A stretch of DNA of 64,000 bases. Source: Toxonevra muliebris (lineage: Eukaryota; Arthropoda; Insecta; Diptera; Pallopteridae). Shown in pieces: positions 34,985-45,943 of the stretch. Location of the stretch: assembly GCA_963691655.1 (NCBI GenBank), contig OY829328.1:74342400-74406399 (forward strand), given 5' to 3'. Every line of letters starts with the position of its first letter. Within the stretch, counting starts at the first letter, position 1. The notes below the pieces were generated by a model. That model searched no databases and was not told the DNA's origin. It worked only from the letters and a program-made list of their open reading frames with translations. The position numbers and the translations under genes are program-made.

Positions 34985-36249
34985 CACGGTTGCCACTTAC
35001 TCATTTTATTTTGTACCAAAATTTACAAAAAAATTTACCAAATGGGGGGGAAATGTACCAATGTAATAAATAACATTAAATGTAGTTTATTAAGGATGTA
35101 GTCTGGTGTTCGAGTCTCAAAAAATCGATTATTTTTTTAAATGTATTTCGAAAGTACAATACATTGAAAGTATACTGTAAAAATTTCAGACCATAACTCA
35201 AAATATTAATGAAGTTATAGTTCATAGCAGAGAGCTTTATCTGTTGTTTAAACTTAAAAAGCGTTTTTCTCGAAACAACTTTTTTTTGATGGGCTTAGGG
35301 GTCTGAGAGAATTCTATCGGACAGATTGGGCTGAATTTTTAATGGGTTTTCCAAAAAAATTTGGAAGTCCACCATTTTGTTATTTTTTAATCCAAATGTT
35401 TAAATCTACTACCTGGTAGAATGACAATTCTACAGAACAATAATCAATTTAAATTTGTTGTTTAAGAAGACTTCAAGTACTGTAATTACCAGGCCCAGCC
35501 CCACACCTTTTTTTAGGTGCCCACTTTGGACATAAGAAATACTATAAAAATGTCGTAAAATAAAGTCCAAAAAAATTTTTTTTTTGTACAGTTCAAGATG
35601 TTAATAATAACATAAAAAATTCCTGAAATAACCTTGAAAATTAGGCCGGAACACCAGACTACATCCGTAATAAAAAGTAACACTCTAATTGAAATATATT
35701 TTGTATTTTAAAAATAGTTTTTGGCCGACTAGATATAATGGAACTCTTAACGTCCGACACAGAATTCTTTTGAAAGCATTATATATTATATATATTTAAA
35801 TTTTACCTTTTTCAACAAAAATGCGCAAAATTACGCAACGCACTCATACGCAATACCTGACTGAAATAGAGCGCAGCGTACTGTCAGTTTCTAGGTGTCA
35901 AACATATTAAAATTAGAAGTTACTCATTTATATTATTTGCTGTGTTCTATGAAAAAAACTCTCCCCTCTCAATTTCTCAATGTCAAAATAGAAAATAGAA
36001 ATAGGTTTGGGTAAGTGCGCTGCGTATTTCAGTCAGCTTCATACAAAATGTATAAGCATGAGCCATTTTGACAGAAATTTTACGCATTACGCACTTATTT
36101 AGGTTGGGCTGTAAGTTTACAACTCTTAATTATTATAAAAGCTAACTTTGCCTACAGAATGTATCAAATATTAAAAACATGTACCAATGTACCAAACGCA
36201 GAAAAAAATGTAACAGTTTTGGTAGAATTGTACTAAAGTGGCAACCGTG
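34985..36249. mobile_element. hAT-type element with perfect 8-bp duplication
   Basis: Ends CACGGTTGCCACTT and its exact inverse AAGTGGCAACCGTG enclose 1265 bp, flanked by ttcacata at 34977-34984 and 36250-36257. TGTACCAA-type words recur near both ends (about 35013-35065 and 36180-36195). No transposase frame is recognisable. Two other inverted-repeat structures lie inside it (35093-35671 and about 35822-36110), showing nested insertion or composite origin. Confidence 0.9.
35093..35671. mobile_element. Nested MITE with 18-bp perfect inverted repeats
   Basis: GGATGTAGTCTGGTGTTC (from 35094) and its exact inverse GAACACCAGACTACATCC (ending about 35669) flank roughly 540 bp of non-coding sequence. 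The ends are bordered by TTA and TAA, compatible with a TA duplication of a Tc1/mariner-type MITE. It lies wholly inside the hAT element. Confidence 0.8.
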
Positions 36250-37020
36250 TTCACATATTATATGTAGAGAATGAACATATAAAAAAAAGGAATCTCTAAC
36301 AAAAAGGCGTAAAAGTTGAGGGTGCAAAAAAAAAATATATATATAACTAGAAAAATCTTTCCATATGCCTGGCGTAAAGTTTCACGCGCAATCAGTAATC
36401 GCAACACTTTTTAATTTTGCGCTTTTTGGTGTTGTTTTTCTTCTTCTATTTTTGTTGTTGTTGTTTTGGTTTTTATGCTGTATGGAGTTTTTTATTTTTT
36501 TGTATTGCAGTTAACTTTTGTTTTGTTGAATACTACATGAGTAGTTAGAAGTTACGAAATCAGTGATGTTTGGCTGATTGCTGCTTTGATAATAATGTTT
36601 TGTGCACTATATAGAGTTTTTTTTTCTACATACGTATGTATGTATATTACCTTCCAGCAATATTTTCTATATACCTACATATTTGTATGTAGGTATGTAA
36701 ATAAAAGAGAATTTAGTTTTCTGACTAATTGAAAGGAATTTTGTTGCAATCAAAAACAAAGTGGGCGTATGAGTAATTAATTGATGTTGGAAAAAGTTAA
36801 CTTTGATGCTAACATCTGTGCAAATCGAAAAAAATTAATAGTGTGTGTGTGTGTGCATGAGTGTGTAAGAGAGAGTTTAAAAATTCGTATTTAATTCAAT
36901 TTCTAATTTATCAAATTTAATATTCAAAGAATTCTGGATTTTCAATAATATCAAATACATAACTAGTAACCAAGGACCACGGGGAGTATGAGTGATATTT
37001 GATTTAATAAAATGTTTACA
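36250..37020. other. AT-rich spacer
   Basis: Microsatellite-like patches: TATGTATGTATG near 36635, (GT)n near 36842-36855. No gene seen. A 25-bp phrase gggagtatgagtgatatt near 36980 recurs at 37540. Confidence 0.4.
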
Positions 37021-37425
37021 TACCTATATTTTTTCCATTAATTCGATACTGTGGCAGGTTGCCCGGCTTCAGTTCTTGAATGAGCTGTATTTAATACATT
37101 TTTCGGACCAAGATCCTTGCGTAAAATTTTCCACATAGGCGAGTAATGTAATCCCAATTGCTGCGAATGGTGGCCGATGGTCTTTATCAACACTGGCGGC
37201 TATTTTAGTAATATTTTCCTTTGTACGTACTCTACGGATAGGTGAATCGATATCCAATAGCAGAATTTTGTTACTACAGCTTGAACTGGATGCTTGCTCA
37301 GTAGGTCAATTACGCCGACCTTAAAGTGGTCCAAGTGCGTGAAAAACATTTTTTACAGAGCTTGAATTTTGATAATTAAATTCAATAATTTGTAAGCGTT
37401 TTTTGGTTGTTAGTCTTTCCATGAT
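37021..37425 (-). pseudogene. N-terminal relic of a mariner-type transposase
   Basis: The minus strand begins MERLTTKKRLQIIEFNYQN, then KNVFHALGPL, stop, GRRN, stop, PTEQASS, followed by LLDIDSPIRRVRTKENITKI. A frameshift leads into HHSQQLGLHYSPMWKILRKD. This is the paired helix-turn-helix DNA-binding half of an invertebrate mariner-family transposase. The catalytic half is absent. Near-identical direct repeats (GGGGAGTATGAGTGATATT) lie on each side at about 36978 and 37538. Confidence 0.75.
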
Positions 37426-37574
37426 GAAATGAACATGGTTAGCTTTAACACATGTCACGAATCACAAGGGAACTGTCAAAAATTCTATACTGAAAGCCTA
37501 AATAGCAATAAAATCACACTTTAGTAATCTTGGACTATGGGGAGTATGAGTGATATTCATGTCAGACAGTCAAA

Positions 37575-38180
37575 ATTAGTGTGTCAAACTCAATCAACTA
37601 GGCACAGATAATAAAGCCGCACTATGCTGTGTCCCTGGGTACGTAGGAATAGAAGGGAACGAACAGGCAAACGAGCTTGCTAAAAATGGGGCAGCGACCG
37701 CATTAATAGGACCTGAACCTTTTTGTGGAATAGGTGACAGCGTAATCACGGTATTACTCAGGCAGAAAGAGACATACAACTGGCAAGAACTCTTCACTGT
37801 TCTTCCAGGACTAAGGCAATTCAAACCGCTTCTAGGCAACTATATTAAAAGTAGATATGCATTCTGGATTGGTCTTAATAAAATCTCATTAGCGTATATT
37901 AGCTGGTATCCTGACTGCACACTGTGGGCTCAGAGCACTACTACTGCTATTACTATTACGGCACAACAGCCTATAGAGGGCCTAGACCGACATTTTTGTA
38001 TCCATTGGAATGAGCTTAGAGAACACCTCTGTAAAATGAGTATTGAGAGAACCTCTATATATAGGTTTTGCAATGGGGGAGAGTAATCATCAGGGCAAGA
38101 GGACTAGCATCCATTGATTCGGGCGTCGTTCTCGAACTTCTGAGAGAGACTGGACTGGATAAGGTACTCTAGGCAGATTA
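37575..38180 (+). pseudogene. LINE RNase H and C-terminal fragment
   Basis: The plus strand encodes ALCCVPGYVGIEGNEQANEL then AKNGAATALIGPEPFCGIGD, the end of an RNase H domain (normally WVPGH) in an R1- or LOA-type LINE. It continues with the usual tail (FKPLLGNYIKSRYAFWIGL) and, after stops, LLRETGLDKVL. The upstream part of the polyprotein is missing. Confidence 0.8.
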
Positions 38181-38479
38181 GATTTGATAAGGAAGAGGGA
38201 CATACAATGCACTCAGCTAAAATATTACAATGCAAGTCATTGCAAAATATCTAGAGATAAAAATCATATCAAAAATGTTGTTAATATCTCCCTTCGTTTT
38301 AGAGATATTCACATCTAAAGGCTTTTATTTTATTTATTTTTTGGCAGTTTTGAAAAGAAGAATGGCAAAATTTTACAAAATAGCGTAAAATTTTTGGGTT
38401 ATGAACGATGTTGATTTTTTCGGCCAATATGGAGATTTCCGATTTTTTTTTTATACAACGAGGGCCCACTTTCGACCCA
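38181..38479. other. Short spacer between LINE fragments
   Basis: AT-rich, no recognised content; probably decayed 3' untranslated parts of the two flanking LINEs. Confidence 0.35.
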
Positions 38480-40200
38480 CTAAAACATCTTCCTCATTCT
38501 CCTGAGACATAATTCCACCCTGGGACAGTTGCTACATTACTTCAGGGTGGAGTTTCGTCTTTATTGGATTCTCTTCATTATACCTGCGTCCATATCTCGC
38601 TTTTTATTATGTAGCACGTCTTTTACGTATCTTGCTACGTGACACCCATTTTCTTTGCTGTACAGCATGGTTTTAATAACGAATAGCCCAACCACGTTTT
38701 CCAAGGCTTCGGGCTGTGTTTGCCACGTCGTGCTTCGGAAGATTGTGTGTTGCAAGTCGCCGTATATGTATTCGGTTCATTCTGATTTTTTGACCATATA
38801 CGAAAGTAACCATGTCCTGAAAAGGGGTTTCGTCAGATAATAGTTAACCTCGCCAAATCATCTATTTAGCTAAATGTTCAAATCAAGGATGAGCTTGACT
38901 GTCCACCTTCCTCGAATATCGGCGCTGACCGTTCCTGCCATTGCCGCTGTGTTTCTATCTAATTTGCCTGCTAGTGCCGTTGTCTTCATATTGTTGTTTG
39001 TCTTTTTCAGTTGCCATATTTTCTTACGCTCATGGGCTAGTAGGTCAATGGGAGTCATTCCGCTGATCACCAGTACTGCAACCTCCGACACTGAGCGGAA
39101 TGCAGAGGCTACCCGAAGTGCTGCAGTCCGCTGAACCGACGATAGGACCTTCCTTCGATATTTCGCTTTTAACGCGTCCGCCCATATCTCACATCCATAC
39201 AGTAAAACTGAATGTGTTGTCAACATCAGCAACTTCCTTTTGCCGTACACTGGGTCTCCGACGTTAGCTATTAACCTACTAGGCCAAGTTGTCGCCTGGG
39301 CTGCTTTGATCGCCGCGTATTTTATCTGCGCCCAATATGACAGTTTGTTGTCAAGCCTTATTCCTAAATAATTTACTACCTTCTGCGTACTATAAGTAAG
39401 TTGTGACATGTTCGCATCTCAACTTTTAGTGGAATATGCTTCTTCGTGAGGAGAAATACCTGGTTGAGCTTCCTCTGTGCTTCCTCAGTATCGTGTGCAG
39501 TGATTACAGCTGCGATGTCGTCTGCGCATTCGAACAGATATGAGGAGTATCTCGTCGTAACTTACGTTCCAGAAGTCAGGTTCAAGGATAGATTCCTGCG
39601 CTGCGCCCAACGTGATTTGTTTTATGATAGTTTTTTAGGAGACTATGAAAATTAAATCTAGAGGTTAATTTTCAAAGTCATGACTTGAGTTCATGTCAAT
39701 TTCGTATAAACAGGTTAATGAACAAATGTAGTCATCACAATAACAATGTATATAGAGACGGGCAAATCAGACTGTTTTATTCAAGTTCCGTCTGCGATGT
39801 AATAAATGAATTCACGATCTCTCAGGTAGCTCCTCAAGATTTTTTCCAGATATGCCGGCACTCGAAGCGGTTTCCCAGAGCGTTGAACATATCCATTCAT
39901 CTGGCGCTGTTGAAAGAGTACCTAACGTTCATAGTTGCCAGTAGTCGTCTGTTGTAGTGGTTTCCACATTGCGTTGCTTCAGCGCTCGTCATAACTTCTC
40001 CTATGGCTTCAATTGCGCATCTGCTGGGTCTGAAACCGTGTTGCATTTTTGATAGCCCCCCAGCGTTCTCGATTGCTTCTGCTGCTGCTAAGCGGGGCTT
40101 TATGAGTTTCTCCAATAGTTTTCCCGCGGTATCCAGCAAGCATAGTGTTCGGTATGCTAAAGGAGATTCTGGATTGCCTTTCCCCTTGCTGATAAGAACA
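38480..40200 (-). pseudogene. R1-clade-like LINE reverse transcriptase, interrupted
   Basis: Minus-strand order: CMLDTAGKLLEKLIKPRLA, LSKMQHGFRPSRCAIEAIGE, ATMNVRYSFNSAR, then FRVPAYLEKILRSYLRDREF. A 147-bp insertion follows, then ITLGAAQESILEPDFWNVSY, ECADDIAAVITAHDTEEAQR, VVNYLGIRLDNKLSYWAQIK, SVQRTAALRVASAFRSVSEV, PIDLLAHERKKIWQLKK, and the tail GEVNYYLT, LQHTIFRSTTW, YVKDVLHNKKRDMDAG. This closely follows R1-type ORF2. Stops and frameshifts are present. A CCACCCTG...CAGGGTGG hairpin near 38516-38552 lies in the 3' untranslated part. Confidence 0.88.
39626..39772 (-). mobile_element. 147-bp short element with 8-bp duplication (copy 1)
   Basis: Flanked by tgttttat at 39618-39625 and 39773-39780, inside the R1-like LINE, whose coding sequence resumes on both sides. 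On the minus strand it runs from GTCTGATTTGCCCGTCTC to CTCCTAAAAAACTATC. A near-identical copy is at 54646-54806, and a diverged homologue lies within the hAT MITE at about 4901-4990. Ends show no clear inverted repeat. Confidence 0.75.
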
Positions 40201-40719
40201 CGCTAATTGAACTAATTCATTTCATAATAATTATAAAAACTTTCTGAAATAAAGTTTAAATGTGCAAAAACCTATTGCATATTTAGTGTTTGTTTAACGT
40301 TCTCCCATACTAACTAAATAAATTAGATAATATAATTTATGTATTACAACCAAATATTAGGAACATGTTAAATATGCTAGTATGAAACTCTTCAGCTCAT
40401 TCGAAATGCCAACTAATTTTGTTAACTTGAAAACATAACCTCATATTGTTCGTATCATAACCTTATTTCTTAAGAACTGACTACACACAAAGAGTCAACA
40501 TACATATTAAACTTTTTGAAGGAACTTTACCTTAAGTACTAAATCTTAGTGGCACTACCGTGACTCCACCACTCAACGGCTGTTGCATATGAAGAAGATT
40601 GTATAAGCCTTAGGTTAAAAATCATGATGCAAAACATGGGAAAATGAAAAAAAAAGGTAGATACGAGTATAAAAACAAGAAAACTTCATGTGTAGACTTT
40701 TCACATATAAAAACATATA
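40201..40719. other. AT-rich spacer
   Basis: No gene or element recognised between the R1-like LINE and the Tc1 element. Confidence 0.4.
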
Positions 40720-41805
40720 CACACCTGCTCAAAATAATAGTTACACTTCATAACTATTCATTTTAACTCCTCTGCACAACTTTTTTTTGGAAATTTAAAC
40801 GGTAAATTGTGGAGAAAATATAAATAGCATAATCTAGCAACGCTGTTGTCAACAAAATAGAAAGTGTAAATCCTCAATATATGATTTACTTGAACTTTCT
40901 GTGAATGAAATACAAATTGGCTTGCTCAAAATAATAGTTACACCTACAAGTGTAATTTAATACATTCTAATAAAAGTTAATATTACATTTTTTCGGATTT
41001 TTTTTAAAGAACGGTAAGCTTTCTCTAACATTTTTTGCAAAACGACATGAATTGATAATGAAAATTCTTATTTATATGGATCGTAAATCACATCGTACCG
41101 GCGAAAACCCCCCGATCTGCTTCCAACTTGAGAAAATATGGAATTTTTCTTCGGTGCATTGGTGAACTAACTAACATATCCCATAATTTTGTGAGAAATG
41201 TGATAAAAAAGAGAAAATCGAAGGTAGGCCTTCAAAAATGAACACAACGCTTGATCGACATATAGTCACCTAATGCAGAAAGGACCCATTCAAATCATTA
41301 AAGGCGATTGCAGTAAAACTTTGAAGCGAGGTTAGTGCTGAAAGAATTTGGAGACGGCTATAAAAAGTCAACCCACCAGGATGAATAGCCAAAAAAGTTC
41401 CCTTGACGCAAAAAAAAACAATTGTATATGAGGCTAAACTATAAAAAAAAGGACCACGAAAATTGGTAAGGACCTGAAAGCAAAAAAAAAAAATGAAGAA
41501 ATATTTTATGGAGTGACGAAACTAAGGTAAATCTCTTTGGAAGCGATGAAAAAAGGAATGTTCGACGCCTGAAAGGCAAAGATGTTTCATGTTTGTTTAG
41601 CAAAAAAAAAAAACAATGAAGCATGGAGGTAGAAGTATTACGGTGTGGGGTGTTACCTTTCATGGATATGTCCTATATACCAGAAAACAAATAAAATAAC
41701 TGTCGCCGAATACAAGGAACAATTTGAAAATGTGATGCTACCCTATTCTGAGAAAAACATGCCTTTGCATTGAGTCCTTTAGCAATATAACGACCCAAAG
41801 CACAT

Positions 41806-43222
41806 TGTCACCGTCACTTTCGCTTTTAAATTAAATTTAAAGGAGAAAGACGGAGCCTCTGCGTTGCCAGCTATCTCAGTGGAGAAGTGGTCCCAGGTTC
41901 AAAATAAAATGAAAATAAGAATAAAAAAAATATATTTTTTGAAACGCTCGATTTCTGTAGCTCAATACTGAGCTACCGCACAATTTTACAAAATGTAAAA
42001 TTAAACTTCACCCGCACAACTTGCTGGGCTCACGAGCACACAAACGGACTTTCACAAATTTTAGAAAAAAAGGAGAGAAAATAAAGTTAATAGTAGGAGA
42101 AGCCTACTCCACAAGCACAATAGTCACTTGCAGTTAGCACCAACTGCCAAAAAGTGACCACAAAAAAAAATAAAATAAAAATAAAATGATACTCCCTGGA
42201 TTAATGGGTTTATGAACCCTTCTATATTCGCGCACAAGGATCGCGACCCGAAAATTAATTCCCGAACAAAGTAACCCGGCTAAAATTACTTTACCACTGT
42301 CGCTACAAGTTAGCGACACAACAAAATAAAAATTGATTTTAACTTCTAAAATGTCCGATGCACCACGACTCGGTGCTCCGCGCTCAATATTTAATAGAAT
42401 TAATAAGTTTAACACTATTGGTCCACCACGACTTGGTGGTACCAATCACAATAATATTAATTTAAAATACTTTGGTTCACCCGACTTGGTGATACCAAAG
42501 TACACACAAATTAATTCACCAAAAAAAAAAAAAAAAAAAGGACACAAAACAAAATTTAATAATTCGCACAAAAAAGAGTGTATAATTTAAAATAAATCGT
42601 TAAATATTCGCACTAAGAAAAATTCTGGTAGTCGCTCTCGAAAGCTAGCACAGAACTGAATATAAGTACGGTGCAAAAATATGTACCACTTATATTCAGC
42701 CACATACATTATCTTTTCGTCCGCTATGTCAGCAGGACACAATGCAGTTTCTCCAAGAAACTGGTCTCTAAACGGGAAATCATCATACCCATACATGTGT
42801 GGGTGTACATGATTACACCCTGGACAAAGTCCCCGGCCCAACCAATTGTATGAGAATTGGCGGCAATGCACCTGTATTAGTGCATAGTGGAGTCATACCG
42901 TTGAATTCTCACTAGAAAATCAACCAAACGAGAGAACCAAAGTTTTCCCGTTTTTCCGCAAATTTACAACAAATACACCTCTGCGCTCTCTTACAGAAGT
43001 CTCCATATCCCCACTCCCAGTAGTATAATCTAGTACTAAATGGTACTCTTTTACTATTGTGAATGCGGATATCGGCCCAAAAGAAGAGGAAGAGTGACAG
43101 AAGATAAAGAAAGAAAAGAAGAAAAGGTTAGGAAGTGCAGCACGCGGCTGCGCTTCCTAACAAAATTAAAATTAAATAATTTTAATTTCGCGAGTGACGC
43201 GCCGCGGAATTAAATCGCGATA
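41806..43222 (-). mobile_element. Insertion of unknown class, LTR-like, inside the Tc1 element
   Basis: About 1.4 kb lacking coding capacity interrupts the Tc1 transposase between NDPKHIV and LKPIENLL. The candidate flanks acat (41802-41805 and 43223-43226) would be a 4-bp duplication. On the minus strand it starts near TGTTATCGCGATTTAATTCC and ends near GGTGACA. Three spaced copies of a CACCACGACTTGGTG-type palindrome sit at about 42355, 42419 and 42473. I consider a solo or damaged LTR most likely, but no gag or pol sequence and no primer-binding site can be shown. Confidence 0.45.
42355..42500. repeat. Three spaced stem-loop repeats
   Basis: GCACCACGACTCGGTGCTCC, TCCACCACGACTTGGTGGTA and TTCACCCGACTTGGTGATAC are spaced 55-65 bp apart. 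Each can fold on itself around CACGACT. They belong to the insertion in the Tc1 element and may be structured RNA or protein-binding repeats. Confidence 0.75.
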
Positions 43223-43680
43223 ACATGCCATGCTGGTAAAAAAAAAATACTTTGAGGACCATTAAGTCGATTTGTTGTTGAGTTCCCGGACTTGAAACCG
43301 ATAGAAAACCTGTTGGGAGAGTTGAAAAACAGATTGTCCAAGCAAACTTTTTCAAAACAAGGAGCAGTTGTGACAATTTGTTCGAAAAATGTGGTACGAC
43401 ATACTCAAGCAATCCTGTCAGACTTCAATCAACAGCAAGCCGAAAAGAATCGTGAACGTAGTCCAACATGGGGGTGGATATACAGGTTTTTTTTTATTTC
43501 GAACGAATCCCAACGGACCCACTTACCCGCCCATCTGCACGAGGGGCACATCCTCATGACGTACGGATTTGGTGACCGATTCAGATGCATTCCGGAATGC
43601 CCTGATAAAGCGCTTATTGGGGAGAATAAATCTCTATTTGGTCTTCTTTACAGCTACAGATTATTAGTAATCATCAGCTG
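43223..43680 (+). pseudogene. Tc1 transposase C-terminal part plus unassigned sequence
   Basis: At 43285-43490 the plus strand reads LKPIENLLGELKNRLSKQTF and, in a shifted frame, KMWYDILKQSCQTSINSKPK, the end of a Tc1 transposase. From about 43500 to 43670 the sequence (cccgcccatctgcacgagg...) is GC-richer and is not assigned. Confidence 0.7.
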
Positions 43681-43681
43681 T

Positions 43682-44760
43682 TTAACGATTAAGAAAATTT
43701 AATACATTTAATTTTATATACTGGAGAGAGTCGGAAATGTCAAAAATGTCGTGCAGAGAATTGAAATTATTACACATACAACGAAAAGGGTTATTTTGGG
43801 CAAAAGGGTTTGTTCTACAAGCACCAAGTTTAATAGGAATTGGATATCTAGAACAGCGATTTGGAACATTAATTTTGATTTCATTGAGTAAAAATTGAGA
43901 ATCAATATAACCATTTAATAATTTAGTCACAAACATCACATTTAGCATAACTCTTCTGCTCCGAAGAGTTGGCAAGCTTATAAGCTTTAACCGTTGTTCA
44001 TAAGGCGGGAGGTGCTGCGATGGACTCCAGTGTAACGAACGTAGAGCAAACAAGAGGAACTGCTTTTGCACAGATTCCAACTTATCAGCATAACAGTTGT
44101 ACTGAGGGCTCCACACAGCAGAACCATACTCCAGAACTGGTCTTACAAGTGCAGTGTAAAGTGATTTCGTGACATATGGATCGTTAAATTCTTTAGACCA
44201 TCTTTTAACAAAATCAAGGATGCCCTTAGCCTTATTAATAGTTGAGTTGATATGTAAATTAAAAGTTAATTTGGTGTCCATTGTGACACCTAGGTCAACG
44301 AACGAAAAAACCTGCTCCAACTCGTGATCATCTAATCCATACCTAGAAAGAATAGGTTGCCTTCTAGAAAAAACCATGAACTTACATTTTTTTAGGTTTA
44401 AAGACATTAAATTACAGTGGCACCAATTATTTAATGCCAAAAGATCAGATCGCAGTAAATTTTGACCTTCTATTTCGTTGTAAGACTTAAACAATTTCAC
44501 ATCATCAGCGAACATTAATATTTTAGAGTGCTTGATAACAGATGGATGATCGTTAATAAACAACAAAAACAAAATAGGACCCAGATGGCTTCCTTGTGGA
44601 ACACCAGATGGTATTTTGATACTTTTAGATACGGCATTTTTAAAAATTACTATTTGCTCCCTCTCTCTCAAGTACGAGTCTATCCATTGTAATAATAAAA
44701 GAGGAAAGCCATAAAAGTCAAGGTTTTTAATTAGTAAATCGTGGTTCACTTTGTCAAAAG
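43682..44760 (-). mobile_element. 5'-truncated jockey-type LINE with a 355-residue open frame
   Basis: One uninterrupted minus-strand frame (44749-43682) covers RT motifs SGVPQGSHLGPILFLLFIND, the catalytic FADD (MFADDVKLF), SLNLKKCKFMVFSR, VDLGVTMDTKLTFNLHIN and ALVRPVLEYGSAVWSPQY through to the C-terminus. The catalytic pair is intact, but the N-terminal half of the reverse transcriptase and the endonuclease are missing, so it is a truncated insertion. It lies inside the Tc1 element. Possible flanking duplication is CTAATAAT on the minus strand, which is weak. Confidence 0.88.
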
Positions 44761-45069
44761 CTTATTATTAGATAAATAATTAAAAATATATTCAAAACTA
44801 TTCTTACCGCTGTTAATTTTTTTGTACTTTTCTGTAAAGCATAAGTGTACCTATTTTTATGAGCAGGCTGATTTAGGCAAAATAAATATTTACCGATCTC
44901 AATTTTTGTACTTTATACTATATATTAAAGAAATTATTTTTTTTTTTATATGTATAAAATCAAAGAAATAATGTGCTTTTGTTTTGTTTTGAAAATGTTA
45001 AATAAAAATAATTTTCTGTTTTGTAGAAGTTAGAATTCTAATGTGTAACTATTACTTTGAGAAGGTGTG

Positions 45070-45943
45070 TATATTTAGTACTACGATGAGTTTGCAAAAT
45101 TATGAATAATGAAAAAAGAAGAACAAAAAAAAAAAAAAAAAAAAACTGAAGAAAAAAAGAAAATAAACCGTCATATTCATCAACTCAACAACGACAACAA
45201 CAGTAAATAATAACAACAACAGCAACAACAATAAAATGGAAAGCACCTGCTACTCTTCTCTGCACCTTTTACTGAATGAAGATGAAGATGAGACCCATAT
45301 CTGAAATGCCATTGAAACTTTTCATGCATGCACATTCTGTTAATAATAAAACCATTATGAAGAATATCTACTCTACCGGTTGTAAAGAAAATAAGAAAAA
45401 AAAAAAACTAAAGAGCTTACGAAGGAGCATAAGAAAGATGATATGTATGTACATATGTATGTATGAAGGAGTACAATAAGACTTGAAGAGACTTTAAAAT
45501 TGTGTTGATATGCTCGCCGGTCTACATGTGCATCCATACATACATATTTATCATACAACCCGCATATGAATAGACCTCTTGTGTTGATATGTAAATGAAA
45601 TAATGGCACACCATACAATGCTTTTATTTGTATTTGTTTGTTTGGTTGTTTGTTTGTTTGTTTGTGTGAAGACGACAGTAAAGTGAGCGTGAGAGTGAGC
45701 GTAAGATTATGTATGTGTGTGTGTGTGTGTGAGTGAGAGTAAGAACCCAGCGGTTCTTAACACAAATGTTTCAAATTAAGCGCTTAAAAAGTGCGTGCGA
45801 GTGCAAATTGCAAAGTAACCATGACGCTGAGAGCGCCATTTGTTGTTCGCATAAAATTTACTAGAGAAAAGGTGACATAGAAAATTTCATAAACCCAAAA
45901 CAAAGTCTTGTTCTCCTTTGCCTATTTGATTTTGTATACAGTA
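45070..45943. other. Spacer with simple repeats
   Basis: Contains a poly-A run near 45128-45144, a CAA-rich stretch at 45184-45235, TGTTTGTTTGTT near 45640-45665 and (GT)n at 45714-45731. No gene. Confidence 0.5.

Larger units (their letters stand above)
40720..45069 (+). mobile_element. Tc1-type element of IR/DR architecture, split by later insertions
   Basis: Outer ends CACACCTGCTCAAAATAATA (40720) and, inverted, CACACCTTCTCAAAGTAATA (ending 45069) are each bordered by TA. A second, inner copy of the same phrase lies about 200 bp inside each end (40920 and, inverted, about 44846-44873). This double-repeat arrangement is that of Sleeping Beauty/Paris/Minos-like Tc1 elements. The transposase is badly decayed: FGSDEKRNVRRLKGKDV, the Asp-bearing NDPKHIV, and LKPIENLLGELKNRLSKQTF are recognisable on the plus strand. 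The reading is cut at about 41806-43222 by one insertion and after about 43500 by a LINE. About 40720-41805, 43223-43500 and 44760-45069 are the Tc1 parts. Confidence 0.82.

Noticed and set aside
41850..41895. tRNA-like A-box/B-box (tctcagtgg ... ggttcaaa) suggesting a tRNA-derived SINE or a primer-binding site
   Set aside because: The spacing between the boxes is far too short for a tRNA promoter, and no cloverleaf or tRNA 3' complement can be drawn.
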